From positions 371,619 through 435,618 of the forward strand of contig CAUYUJ010000714.1 of NCBI GenBank assembly GCA_963575745.1: 64,000 nt of DNA, in the 5' to 3' direction. Origin of the DNA: Prorocentrum cordatum (lineage: Eukaryota > Sar > Dinophyceae > Prorocentrales > Prorocentraceae). The stretch's first letter is position 1, and every line of letters starts with the position of its first letter. The position numbers and the translations under genes were made by a program. Below are positions 52,840-63,867 of the stretch, one piece after another. The notes under the pieces are model-generated. The model saw only the letters and a list, made by a program, of their open reading frames with translations, was not told the DNA's origin and made no database searches.

Positions 52840-54140
52840 ATGGCGAGAGGCAACAAGAAATCGTCACCCACCGCTGCAGTTAGTGCCCAGGGACAACAAC
52901 AGTTCGACCCGTGGAGCAAGTGCGGCAAGTGTGGGCGATGCAAATGGAATGAGATTTTGGACAGTCAGCAATGTGCATGCCGAGGATGTGGTTCGTGGCT
53001 CAGCCTGTACACGCCCAAGAGCAAGGGGCCGAAGCAGCAGACCGCGCAGCCTGAGCTTGTGGGTACATTGGCCACGCCAGACGACCCCGTGCAGGTGTTC
53101 GCGGCGGCGCTGAAGGTAGCAGTTGACCCAGCTCTACGCCTCGTGCTCGAGCAGCAGTTGGCCAAGGCGAAGCAAAGTTCGCAAGGTGCGACCGCCAGCC
53201 CCAGTGCAGATGAGGCTATGCGGAAAGCAGCAGGTGCATGGAAAGATGCGAACACCAAACGCGACCAAGCCGTGGCCCAGGTCGTGAGGCGTCGTGGAAA
53301 TTTAGCGGAAGCGGAAAAGAGAGAGAGAGAAAGCAAGAGACTTTTCGGATTCTAGCAGTGGCGGAGATTGCTCGGGGGCGTGCCGTGGATGCGCTGGCTC
53401 GCGAGGTCGGCGGCGGCACCACCGGCAACGTAAAGCAGCAGCGCGGCGAGGCCGATCTTATCGAGCTGCACTGGGACGAGAAGTAGTTTCAAGAATCACG
53501 TGAGATGGAGTGCGAGCAGAGCGAGCTCGACAAGCGTGCCGAGGTCGAAGAGGAGCTGGATCGAGCCAAGGCGACGCTCGCCACGCGCTCCACCGAGATC
53601 GCGAAGTGGAAGGAGGAGGCCATGGCGATTCAGAGTCAGGTGAAGGAGCGCATGGCCAAGAAGCGGCGCAAGGAGGGCGGCGGCGAGAACACGACAGGCC
53701 TCGGCGACGGCGCCAGTGGACCAAAGGCTGGAGCACCTCCACTTGCTGTCGCTCGGACGTCCATTTCCCGTGCATTTTTCGGTTTCGTGCGTGCTTTTCT
53801 GCTCGATGGTCCAGGATGGTCCTCGATGGTTCTCGCCGCGAAAAAATGCACACGTCCGAGCGATGCCAAGTCCAACCGCAGGCGCGAGTCAGGCGAAGTC
53901 GGAGCCGGGCAAGCCGACGGCCGAGGAGGTGGCCAACGAGGCGGCGCGCATCTCTGCGGCCAAGGTGAGGGCAACGGAGGCCCAGGCGCTGGCCGCGCCG
54001 GTTGACCGCTCGTCGCCTGAAGCGCGGGCAAACTCGGGGCAGCATGGCGAGCTGGCAGGCCGCGCGGCGCACTCTGACACTGCCGCGCCGCCCGTCGCGC
54101 CCGCTGCTGACGACCGACCTGAGTGCGATGAGGTTTCAAG
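52840..54140 (+). pseudogene. Non-LTR ORF1: zinc-finger and coiled-coil protein, frameshifted
   Basis: The ATG at 52840 (AAGATGGCG context) opens 171 codons with a Cys cluster at residues about 28-50 (CGKCGRCKW ... CACRGCG) typical of a small zinc finger, then an Ala/Lys/Gln-rich helical part (residues 85-165). The frame stops at 53355 after EKRERESKRL, but related helical sequence continues in another frame (RAVDALAREVGG, to a stop at 53486) and again from 53505 (ECEQSELDKRAEVEEELDRA, KWKEEAMAIQSQVKERMAKK). So there is at least one frameshift and one stop. The segment 53700-53860 interrupts it and contains no helical pattern. Confidence 0.5.
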
Positions 54141-54149
54141 ACTATTCTT

Positions 54150-54777
54150 CGCGAGTGTCGCGGCTTTGGGCCCCATGGCCTGGGATAATCTCACGCGTGA
54201 AGATCGTCGGCAGCAATTTTGGTATATGGGGATGGCGGAAACACATGTGGGCGCGGCCACTCGTGAAGAGCGGGCGCGCAAAACTCGAGGTCTGAACCTC
54301 GAATGTCTTGGCAACTGCGCTCGTCAGCGCGAGTGCAAATCAGGACTTGCTGCCAGAGATGCTCGCTCAAACGAAGGAGGGGAACTAGTTCTGGCACATG
54401 GGCATCGTCGCATTCATAGATTTGTTAGCAAGGGCAAGGAGCTTCCACACTTGTGCGCCGACGAGCTGGACGGCGTCATGCCCGTGATCATTCATCATTA
54501 AGGTTTCACTTTCGTCGCCATCATGTTCTACGCCCGCGCGTCGGTGGGGTTCCATGGCGATAGCATTCAAATGTATGCTAGATTCGATTCGTTTGTTAGG
54601 GCCCTACAGATGCCCTGGATGACCGCCGGCGGCTTCAACATAGGCGTCGGCGAAGTTCAGAAATCAATGTTCCTCGAAAGGATTCATGGACATGTCCTTC
54701 GGGCTCCAATTCAATGCTCACAGGTGGGGGGTTCTGGAGACTCTCGCATCGATTTTGTGGTGGCCAGCTCGTCATGA
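54150..54777 (+). pseudogene. AP-type endonuclease domain of the non-LTR element
   Basis: One frame carries ASVAALGPMAWDNL, MGMAETHVGAATREE (catalytic ETH at 54238-54246), LVLAHGHRRIHRFV and DELDGVMPVIIHH. It then has a TAA at 54499-54501 and continues in the same frame as FYARASVGFHGDS, AGGFNI (54624-54641, where intact enzymes have GDFN) and GDSRIDFVVASSS (about 54737-54775). Order and spacing fit the exonuclease-endonuclease-phosphatase fold of LINE endonucleases. The stop and the Asp-to-Gly change in GDFN show loss of function. Confidence 0.55.
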
Positions 54778-56090
54778 TTGCCATGCATTCGGGCTGTGGC
54801 CTCTGTTCAGGGCGTACCGTGGGCGCCTCATTGCGGTCTGGCGATCGCGCTCAAAAGTTCTGGCCAACAATTACTGGCTCGCACGATGCCGACTGCGCCT
54901 CGTTTGCCGCTGATTGCACGCCCGTCGCAGCCTGCAACTTCTGACAGTGCATCGAGTGCCGCAAAAAGAAACGCGCCGAACAACTGGCCATCAGTCGGGG
55001 GAGACGCCGTGCAAATTGTGCCGAGCTGTTCTCCGACCTTCTTCAGAGCCGTGCGAGTCGGTGGGTGGGGGGGGGGGGGGGGGCGTGGGGCCTAGTTGTG
55101 TGCAGCCCTCTGCGCAGCCCCCCATCCCCTCCGAACTCGGCGGTCTCGAGGGGGAGGATTCAGATTTAGATGTCCAGTGTTTCCTCGCTGGTTTCGAAGA
55201 TGGGTTAGATCCTGCGCCGCCGAAAGCAATTTTCGCCACGTGGGGCCCAGGGCCGAAGCGCCCGTGACCCAATCAGGAACCGCCAGTGTCGAATATAATG
55301 GTGTGCTGGGCAATCGTTCGGGGGAGCGTTTGGCCCACCTCAATGATCGCACCGCCCTGGGCCCTCAGGTAGGCGCCGTTGGAGACGGTCCATCCGACTC
55401 GACTGTGCACGCGCATCTCTCCATCCCGTGCCCAATTTGCGCAAACTTTGGGGTCAAATTGGTTGGCGAACACGCGCTCTCTCAGATGTCTGGTCTGCTG
55501 CGCTCGAGTCTCTGGCGATCGCGGCAGCAGGGCCGTGCGTTCTTCAGATCAGCGCTCGCCGCGCTGCTCGGGTCACAGCGGTCGAGGGGGGGCATCGGCG
55601 ATCTTGCAGCTCCACGGCGCTCGCGCGCCGAAGGGCCTCGCCAGGAGATTGGCGCAGTTCATCAAGCAGAGCACGTTCGCGATCTGCCTCTACGAGATGC
55701 TCGCGCTTCGCGGCGGGCTCGCATGCATGCGCTGGTCCAGCGGGTGGAACGACATCGTAGACGGAATAATGTCAACGTGCAGGTCCAGCAGCTGAGCGAG
55801 AGCGCCAAGAAGCTTGTTCATAAAGCGCCCGCTGGTGTTCACGAGCTTTTCCCTTTCTGGCACTGGCATTTGGGCGGAGTGGGTGGTGCAGCTTACTGCC
55901 CTCAGCGCGCTCGCGCTGTGTCAGCTGGCCATTATTGTGACATTGTGGGTCGGGGTGCCGGACGAGGTAGAGCCCGCGTTAGTCAGTCTCTCCGCGAGTC
56001 TCAGGAATGGGTCGGCTCGACAGGCGCGCTTGGCACTGCGCATAAAAGCATTGAACAAACCCCCGCCGATGTCGACGAGCTACATTTTGA
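54778..56090. other. Inter-domain part of the non-LTR element, unrecognised
   Basis: Contains a G run at 55063-55082 and frames with Cys pairs (55425-55475, CPICANFG), but no motif I can assign. Presumably the linker between endonuclease and RT, heavily decayed. Confidence 0.35.
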
Positions 56091-57600
56091 AGGCACATGT
56101 GCTGCGCATCCTCTGTTGAGGAGTGGCAGGAGTTATGGCAGTCGGAGGCGCTGGCGGCAGAACTTCTTGGAAGCGACATGCACCGTCCGCAACTTAGCCT
56201 CCACCGAACAGCTCGAGCCGCTCACTGTCGCAGATCTTCGGCGCGTACTGATGCGGGTGGCATCCAAAGCTGGACTGGGCTGCGATCAACTTCCACCAAT
56301 TGACTTCGAACGTCTTCCCGACGCAAGGCCAGAGCAGTTCTGTCAGGTGTACCTTCTTTTTCGAAGAGGGGGTTGTGGTGGCCGTGGCAACTGGCGGTCG
56401 CTCTTGGGCGGCTTTTAGGAAAGACATCAGGAAGTGATCGGGTTATCGGGATGATCCCCATGGTCAACAAACTGTGGAGCCTCGCCGTGAAGATGACGCG
56501 CGGACCCGAGCGGCGCAGTCAGCTCCAAACAGGGGCGCAGCAGCGACAGGGGGCAGTGCGTTGAGGGAGGTCTTCGTACGCGCCCTCAATTCTGAAGTGC
56601 GTGCTCGTGTGAATATGGCGCAGGGGGAGGCTTTCATAGACTTGGAGTCATTTTGGACAGCATCGGGTATCCGATTTTGGCTGGTACTGCAGTGTGACTG
56701 CTGTTTCCGCCCGTCGTCCTATTTCTCGCGATGCCAACGTGTGTGATGCCCAAAGTCTTGTCTCAATTCAACTCGCGCTCATGGTCTTTTCAGGGCGCGC
56801 GAATAACTATTCAAGGTATTCGGAGCGGCGCTCGCTTCGGCAAGTGCCCCGCGCATTTCGTGATGCAGCGTCTGCGCATAGCGCGCCCAAAGATGTCAGA
56901 AGGGATCTGGATCGACGGCCTGGCGTAGAGGACAGTCGGCCCTCGCGAGCAAATCAGGGCGGATCGCATTAAAAGCATTCGCTGCTAAGAATGTCGTCTC
57001 TGGGTCTTCATTCATCGATGCCAAGGACATTGTGAGTTCTCAAGAGGCGCGGCTTTCGTACCACGGCAGCTTTACAGTCAGCATGTTTGGGCGTCGACAC
57101 GTGCCGCGGAGTTCGCCATGCTCGTGCCGCAGCCCGAAAGCGTGTCGCCAAAGCGGGACACCATCATCTTACGTTGCGACATCTTGCGGCAACTGCTCGG
57201 CGATATAAAGTCACGTCGTGCGTCGAGCGAACGGGGCCACGGGCAGTTGCCACGTGCGGACATCAGATATATGAGAAGTTTGGCAGTGGTCTGGGGTTGC
57301 AGCGGCGGTGCCTAGGCGCTGCCTCAGGCGCTGCGCGCCGCGGGCGCCGTGTCACCGCGCTATAGGCCTGCGCGCCGAGCACGCCGATCCAGGACTGGTT
57401 CTACTTCGGCAGTGTTTGGCGCAGTGGCTGCAGGTGTTAATCGCAGAGCCAGCGGTGCGAGCAGGAGTTCATCGTGCATGGCAGCAGACGGTTCAACAAT
57501 TACAAAGTCTACCTGGGACGCGCAAGTCCAGAGATGTTCGAAGCCCCGTGCCGACCGTGGTGGCGTACTTGTCGCAGGCTGGCTGGATTCCTCATTCTCC
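56090..57600 (+). pseudogene. Reverse transcriptase of the non-LTR element, catalytic box missing
   Basis: Motifs in order: EEWQELWQSEA (about 56115), LEPLTVADLRRVLMR (about 56212-56260), GLGCDQLPP (about 56275), GSDRVIGMIPMVNKLWS (about 56436-56486), SALREVFVRALNSEV (about 56560-56605) and motif A FIDLESF (about 56632-56655). There is then decayed palm sequence, LGVDTCRGVRHARAAARKRV (about 57083-57142) and the C-terminal part (YEKFGSGLGLQRRCLGA, about 57270-57320). The pieces lie in all three frames. Between 56930 and 57080, where YxDD should be, no such box can be read in any frame, and the distance is too short, so a deletion is likely. Identification is by the RVIGMIPMV and FIDLE-type motifs of LINE RTs. 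Confidence 0.55.
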
Positions 57601-58249
57601 GTCTGAGTGAGGTTTGCCGCATGACAATGGGCAAGAGCTTCGCGCGTGGAAGTTCGACGCCGGCGCTCCGTGCCCGTTGGATCAGGCAAATGACTTACTT
57701 CGTGAGTCTGAAGAGCCATTAGCGTTGCGACAGTGGCGTGCGGCTTCGGTTTTACATTGTGACAGCGGCTTGGAGGGCGGCGCAGACTTGATAAATTTGC
57801 GGGGCGTTTCATCGGCAACCTACAATCTGTCCGCAAGGGACGGCAACTGGCTGAAATCATGTTGACGATTGCTGTAGGAAGAGTTTGGTCAAATGAAACA
57901 ACACGTGCCGCCAATATGGATGCTGGTGCTACCTGTGATCGATAATCCGAGGCTCCCGAATCCGACGTCCACAGGAAGTGGCTCTGCTGGTGCAATCAAG
58001 GCGGCAAAGTATTCGAGCAATCTAATTTGCTTGTAACAGAAGCAATGGCTGACCACGGTGCTCATTCATGCTTCTGGAGTCGTGGGGTTATCCCAGCAAG
58101 ATGGTAATCTTGAAGCTGGCCCAACCTGGCTCGGTCGAGGCCCCGCTGAGAGCCCACTGAATGTGCTTGGAGACGCCTCGAGAGGACCTGACACACATGA
58201 TGTTAGACTTCGGCGAGTGCGTGTCGCAGTTTGTGTGATTTCCGTTTTC

Positions 58250-58430
58250 ACGCCCTACCAGATCGGCGCGTTTCTGATGGGATCGCTGGCGGGAGGTATT
58301 CAGACTATGCCCGACGGCGAGGTATCGGCCCTGGAGCTCGCCATTCGATATTCGCCAGGAGTTTTGATCTCCACCACCGACTGCGCAGAAGTGTGCCGTG
58401 GTTGATGGGAACAGTTATACCGGCGGCCAG
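58250..58430 (+). pseudogene. RNase H fragment of the non-LTR element
   Basis: GEVSALELAI (about 58318-58347) and ISTTDCAEVCRGW (about 58366-58405) match the Glu and Asp motifs of RNase H domains at the C terminus of several non-LTR retrotransposons. The first Asp region upstream is not recognisable. Confidence 0.4.
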
Positions 58431-59864
58431 CAGGATGTCACGCTGGCTTGCGGAGGCAGATCGGGCGGCTTCTTACCTATTTCCAAGGCGCGTCGCGAGC
58501 ATCTGGCCAGAACCTCGCGTGAAGAATTCCCACTTCTTGGCTTCTTTCGGCATGTCGGTGAGAGCTTTCATCTTGGCGCGCATCCTGGCCTCGGTCGGGG
58601 CCGAGTTCGAGCCATTCTGGTAATGAACGGCTACCCTCAGCCATGAGGGCGTCGTTGATCTCCATGAGCACTGCTTCCATCTACTCTGTGTGCTGCTCTT
58701 CCCGCTGTTGCTTCCGTTGATCGCGGCCCGACGAGTTCCGCCAATCACTCTTGTGTCTCCTATCCTTCTTCTCGCGCGTGCATGGCTTCGCTGGAACTAT
58801 AAATGAGGACTGACTTCGACCCGCCCTGCTCGCTGGACTCGTCTGGGAGAGACTGCGCATCATGGGCGCACCAATGGATATCAGCTGCATGAAGTACGTC
58901 TCGGCGGAGCTGCATGGCCGTTGGGTTCACCCACATAAAGCTGCCGCGTTCAGCAATGAACATGGCAGCCCCGGCTCCAGCCACCTGGGACCGAACGCAT
59001 TCTCAAAGGCATCGAAGTCGCTGCCGGGGTCGCTGCTCGGTTTCAGCTCCGCGACGTCCTGGAAGATCTGCCCGCGGTAGCTGGAATTTGCCTTCAGCGA
59101 GGCGTCGCCTAAGTTCTCGGGCCTCTGCCGAAAGCCTGGTCGTAGGCCGACGCCTGGGCCATCGGCCGTCCTCCTTCGCGAGCTGCGCGCGTAGTTGCAT
59201 CCGATCCGAGGCGGTGGCCGAGTGCGTGTAGCTGATGCGGCGTCGCCCCCTGGCGTTCAGCAGCTGTTCCGACCGCCGCGGCCGAAACCCTGCGCCCTCA
59301 GCGTTGAAGCGAGGGCGCGGCCGAGAGCGGCTCATCCTCGAAGCGCACCTCCTTGCGGACCGTCTCCTGCTCGCGCGCCTGCGCAGGCTTGGAAACAGCG
59401 GCGGCCTTGCGCGGCGCGCCGATCCGCGCCCAGAGCTGCCCGGCGCTACTCCGTGGCCTGTAGCGGCGTGACCTTGCCTCTCCTCGTCCTGGGGCTTCGT
59501 CTCGCTCTCGCTCTCGACCATCGCGAAGTCGAGCTGTTCGGCCTTCGGGTGCAGCTTGTCAATCGGGAATCCTGTCGGCTTCGTCGCGGCGGTCTCCATG
59601 GGCCTTGAGCGCGGCAGTGGCCAGTGCCCGCTCCCGCTGGCCTTCAGGTTGCAGCTCCTCGCGCCCGCGGGCAATGGCGACGCTCAACGTCGAGGGCCGC
59701 GTAGACGCTGAGCTTCTTCGAGGAGCTTCTTCGAGGGGCTTCTCCGAGGTTCTCCCCGGCAGTGCCGGCCCGTCTTTGTCGGGGATGATCGGGGCAGCGT
59801 ATGGGTCCAGGTTGCCACTGCCCTCGATTTCCTGACTTATCTCCAGTGCGCCGATAGGAAGCCG

Positions 59865-60500
59865 CTACTGCTGATCGCCATCGTCTGGGCACTTGCCGAC
59901 GCCGTTGACCTCCAGAGGTTCGCGGGGCATCGTCTCCTCGGCGTTGCGTCCGCAACGCGACGCCTTCGCGGCCTGCTGCTTGGCCCGCTGGTCTCCCGCG
60001 AGTTTCCCGTGCGCGCCAGGGTCGACCAGGATGCCCATCTCGCCGTTGTCTAGCCTGGTGCGCTCGTGGACGAGCGAATGGGTCTCGCTCTCCTTGTCCA
60101 GCGCCCAGGCGACCCCGTGGAAGTCCAGATCGCCGCCCGCGAAGTTGACGCCCTCGTGCTTGTCGTAGCCCTCGCGCTCAATCTCGTCATCCTTCGCGTC
60201 GCCGGCGCCCCCGCCGACGTATAGTCCGATTCGACTTTGAGATCGAACGCTGATAACTAAGTCGACCTCCTCGTCGCCCTCCGCCACTCTGCCTGCCCAG
60301 CATCGCCGGGGGGGCTCTCGGGCTTGTCCTAGCTGGCAGACGTTCCCTGTGTCGCGCTGCTCGGCGGGTTGCGACGGTGGCCTTATCTGGGGGGCGCGGT
60401 GATCAGGCCGCCGACGCTGACGGCCGCCTGCTTGGGCACCGCCCCAAAGACCTCCGATGCCGTCGTTGTGGGGGGCGCAGCTGAAGCAAATGCCCATCCC
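59865..60500 (-). pseudogene. Zinc-knuckle and aspartic protease (DPGA) segment
   Basis: An open minus frame of 210 codons begins with GICFSCAPHNDGIGG, a CxxC...H pattern resembling a degenerate CCHC knuckle. It continues with FHGVAWALDKESETHSLV and TRLDNGEMGILVDPGAHGKL (catalytic Asp codon at 60021-60023), then EPLEVNGVGK. Retropepsins normally have D-T/S-G; DPGA in place of DTGA is, as far as I recall, usual for this dinoflagellate family, so it is not necessarily a defect. Further downstream, 59840-59690 has APIIPDKDGPALPGENL and 59674 onward has MPAGARSCNLKASGSGHWPL, both expected after the protease but in different frames. Confidence 0.5.
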
Positions 60501-60509
60501 GTCGGAGGC

Positions 60510-61384
60510 GTCGGTGGACTCGCCCGCGTCGCCCTGTCGGCGGCGTCCGAAGCCGCCGCGGTAGCAGAAGAGACAGTAGGTCCCAACATCTGGTCAAGCC
60601 CGCGGGCTGGCGCCCGAGGCTCGGGCCCCGCGGCCCCCGAGGCCCGAGGCCCTTGGCGTCCATTCTCCCGCCGTTCGTCGATCTTCGCGAGCTGGTCCAG
60701 CGCCGTGTTCGGGGGCTCCATCATAGGGTAGGATGGCGGTTCCCAGGGTGCCTGGGGGTAGGCGGGCTGCGGCCCTTGAACGGCTGGTCGTCGGTCCTCG
60801 ATCATGTTCGGCTTCGCCGCGGCAGGTGCAATCGATGCTCCAGTGAATCCTTTCGAGCTTGCCACGCTGGCGCGATCTTCGACGGCCGTCGCGCTGCCCG
60901 GATGTTTTGAGTTTTCCAAGGCGAAAGCAACTGACCGATCCCGATCTATGAGCAGGCTCCGCCGCTGAGGCGGCGACGCCAGCCGCCGCGGATGAGGGGG
61001 GCGAGCTCGTGTTGAAGCCAAACCAGGGTACTCCAGTTTCCGCGCGCGAGACTGGCATTGGTCCATTGGTGATGAAGGCGCCTTTTCTTTTTTCCTTTCT
61101 TGCGCGGAGAGTCCTTGGTCTGGTGGTACTCGCTCTCGTGGGCCTTCACCGAGCTCCTCATCACCTTGCCATCTCTTCCGGCGGGGTCTCGCTTGCCTTC
61201 GTAGCGATGCCAATTGCCGCCGCCGTGTCCTCGCGATCCAATGGCGCCTCGGAGCGGGGTCAGCGAGCCCTTGCCGCTCTGGCCCCTGCCGAAGCGATGG
61301 TACCTCGTCGGCCGTCCGGTGAAGCGTCGCCAGCGCTTCTTGCGGAACGCGTAGTTCTGATCGTCGCCGCGCTCACTGCCCAGG
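60510..61384 (-). other. Pro/Ala/Arg-rich gag-protease linker, decayed
   Basis: A minus-strand frame of 276 codons (61213-60383) rich in Pro, Ala and Arg, with ALENSKHPGSATAVEDR and YPMMEPPNTALDQLAKIDER. Most likely the disordered tail of gag. Confidence 0.35.
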
Positions 61385-62270
61385 TAGGTTCAGGGGGCTG
61401 GGGTCGGTGACGCGGGCGTCCGCGAGTTCGAGGGGGCCCAGCCTGAACTCGGAGCACCCGATGCTGCCGTGGACGTCCCGGTGGCCGCCATGCCCGCTCC
61501 AGTGCCGAAGCCCAGGCTGCCGCCCTGGCTGTCATCGCGCCCTCCACCTCCGCTGCCGAAGTCGAAGGTCGGAAAAAAGAAATGACCGTCCTGCGTGCCC
61601 TTGCCGCTGTTCCTGTTGATGGCCATCGGGGCCCGCTCGAGGACGTGTCCGTAGTGTCTGATGTGCTCGACGAGTTCGTTGTGCTGCTGCTCCGTCCGCG
61701 GAAGGTGGCCTCTGAAGTGGATCAGGAGTTCGTTCCGCTCCTGGGGACTGCAATTCAGTGCGTTCAGCAGCGTCCAAGCGTAGCCCTGCAGTCCCATGTT
61801 GAAATTGTCTAGCGTCGAAGCTCGGCGCCGAACGACCTCGAACCTGGGTAGCGTCTGGTCTATGTCTTCATGGCCCGTCCTATGGAATCCGAAGAGGTCG
61901 TTCGTTCGCCTGCAGCTCGCTCTCATCGCACAACGGTGCGAAACAACGGGTGATGATCAGCAACGGCATCTGAAGCCCCGTGAACTGCCTCGCGCCGTTG
62001 CCGTCGCTGGGGTCCGCGAAAGCCCAGTCTCGCAGCTGGTCCCCCGTAGTCTCCCGCGCCAGGGACCTCGCTGCTCCGCCGAGCCGCGGAGCCACGGCCG
62101 AGCCCCGCTGCCCTGGCAGGGCCTCGCGCGCAACCGCCGCCGACCACATCGTCACACCTTGGAGCCTGGACCTGAATGGGTGCGACCGTGCCTGGTCTGG
62201 ACTCCATGCCGGTCGTACTTTCAGGGAGCCCATCACCTGCTACTGCAGAGCCTGCAGCTTGTTGACCGCT
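61385..62270 (-). pseudogene. Gag protein of the minus-strand retroelement
   Basis: The upstream piece (62236-61880) includes MWSAAVAREALPGQRG, LGGAARSLARETTGDQLRDW and FTGLQMPLLII. After a frame change, 61926-61390 reads EDIDQTLPRFEVVRRRAST, FNMGLQGYAWTLLNALNCSP, LIHFRGHLPRTEQQHNEL and EHIRHYGHVLERAPMAI, ending in a Gly/Ser/Pro-rich tail. This helix-rich pattern, with RFE...RA and W.LL.AL..+P, is the gag core I know from copia-like elements of dinoflagellates. At least one frameshift (about 61900) separates the two halves. Confidence 0.5.
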
Positions 62271-62689
62271 GAACAGCTGACGTGACTGACCTCGACGGTG
62301 TCGTCGTTCGTGGAGCTGTCCACGCTGAAGCGGAAGATCTCCTTCGTGCCGAAGCTGTCCGGCAAGGCACCCTCGTTCGTAGTCTCGGGCGTGTTGCGCT
62401 CAGTCTCGGTGAACACAACCCTCGTCCCGTAGACCGCCCCGGCGATCTCCTGCGCAGTGGCGGCGCCAGAGACCCAATCCAGTCGTGGACCGAAGCTCCG
62501 CTACCAAGTCGAGAAGAACCTTTCCTCCACGCCGCGGCTCAGGCAGAACCGCAATCCATGTCCGCCGCGCCCTCGGACGCAGGGCAGCCCGCGCGGCCAG
62601 CCTCTGTCAGTAGTCCTTGAGCCAGAGCGCTGGCGAGACGGCGCCGACGTCCAGCTCGCTGCCCTGCTCTCTCCCCGCGTCCAGCCCCC

Positions 62690-62795
62690 AGATCTCGACT
62701 TCCTCGTCCTCCTCCTCGTCCTCCTCCTCGTCCTCCTCCTCCTCCTCTTCCTCCTCTTCCTCTTCCTCCTCCTCCTCTTCCTCCCCCTCCCGCGG
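62690..62795. repeat. CTC/TCC pyrimidine tract
   Basis: CTCCTCGTC and CTTCCTC units; the acidic minus-strand frame across it is an artefact. Confidence 0.9.
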
Positions 62796-63165
62796 AAACC
62801 CTGCAGGAGGCCTGGCGCGGCACTGAGGGTCAAGTCCCAAACGCCCGATGCCTCGATGTTTCAATGCGCGGTTCCTTTGGATGGTGAGTGTGGGGGTCGG
62901 GCGCATGTGCCACGCATGTGCGATGCATCCTCGATTGCTGTGTTCGGCGCGGGAAGCACTTGAAACTCCCCGTGTGCGCCCACGCGCGGGACTTGAGGGT
63001 AAACGAAACAAGGAGTCGGGGGCTGGGGAAAAGGCGACGAGGGCAACGTGCGCTGAGGGCGCAAGACGAAAAGGTTGGAATGTAACGGGCTGGGCGAATG
63101 TCAAAGTCTTCCCATCGAGTCTGACATGCGGAACACTGCGCCTCAATTTGGGGGATCTTGAGGGC
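62796..63165. other. Unassigned spacer
   Basis: Nothing recognised. Confidence 0.4.
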
Positions 63166-63169
63166 CAGA

Positions 63170-63400
63170 GCAACATGTGAATTCACATTGTGGGGAACAG
63201 CAAATAGTGAATTCACATTTTGGGCGAAAAAAAAGGAAATGTGAACTCACATGTAGGAAAAAAAAGGGTATGTGAATTTACATATTGGAATTTTCTATAG
63301 GCATCATGATGAAGAGGCCAGAATGCGAATTCACATGTTGGAAAAAGGAAAAATTGAATTCACATTTTGGGAAGAGAGAAAATATGAATTCACATGTTGG
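63170..63400. repeat. GTGAATTCACAT degenerate tandem repeat
   Basis: Seven to eight units of about 30 bases, each with TGAATTCACAT (or one-base variant) followed by TTGGG and an A-rich linker (GAAAAAAAAGG). The core GTGAATTCAC is a perfect palindrome containing GAATTC. Units start near 63177, 63207, 63239, 63269, 63326, 63354 and 63384. Confidence 0.8.
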
Positions 63401-63865
63401 GGAGAATCGCGGGACCCATTTCAAATATGTCTTAGGGGTCGACAAGTTATCGTTTGGGAGCATACGCGATCATCAATCGCACAACCAAGGCACACTTGCA
63501 CTCCAGTTCGCCGCCCCGCGTGCGATATGCAAGAACGCCCGCACGCATGAACGATAATGGATGGACGGCGCGTTTGCCCGCGCGGGCAACGCGCGGGCAC
63601 GAACGACTGGCCTTTCATGACCACCAACATTGTATGCCAATGATACTCGATCACATACATGAGCGATATATTGAGCATGCATGGGCCATTCAGCCCCCAT
63701 TGCTGCAGACCCTTTCTTTCACCCTCCAATCCCTGGAACGCCGGACCCCTTTGCCTCGGGGCCGGTTTTCATCCCGAGCTGTTGTTTGACCGTCCAAGGG
63801 CTGGGCGAGGCCCCCCAGAGGACGAAACCTGCGAAGCATCTCCGTCTTGATCTTTCGAGTGTCTG
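63401..63865. other. Unassigned spacer
   Basis: Contains GCCCGCGCGGGCAACGCGCG at 63576-63595, a local GC palindrome. No gene recognised. Confidence 0.4.
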
Positions 63866-63867
63866 GG

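Larger units (their letters stand above)
52811..58650 (+). mobile_element. Decayed non-LTR retrotransposon (LINE-like)
   Basis: The order zinc-finger/coiled-coil ORF, AP endonuclease, reverse transcriptase, RNase H is spread over 5.8 kb in shifting frames. It is recognised from short motifs rather than long open frames, and its ends are not defined: the left border is the pyrimidine tract, and on the right it abuts the minus-strand gag-protease element. No poly-A tail or target duplication was found by eye. Such single elements with endonuclease, RT and RNase H are known for several non-LTR clades. Confidence 0.6.
58990..62280 (-). mobile_element. Decayed gag-protease retroelement on the minus strand
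   Basis: Reading down the minus strand there is a gag region (62270-61385), a Pro/Ala-rich gag tail (61213-60383), a zinc-knuckle-like segment (about 60497) and an aspartic protease (60270-59880), with post-protease sequence to about 59000. No integrase or RT follows before the LINE-like element at 58650, so it is 3' truncated. No long terminal repeats were found by eye. I recognise the gag and protease as those of a copia-like family in dinoflagellates. Confidence 0.55.
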
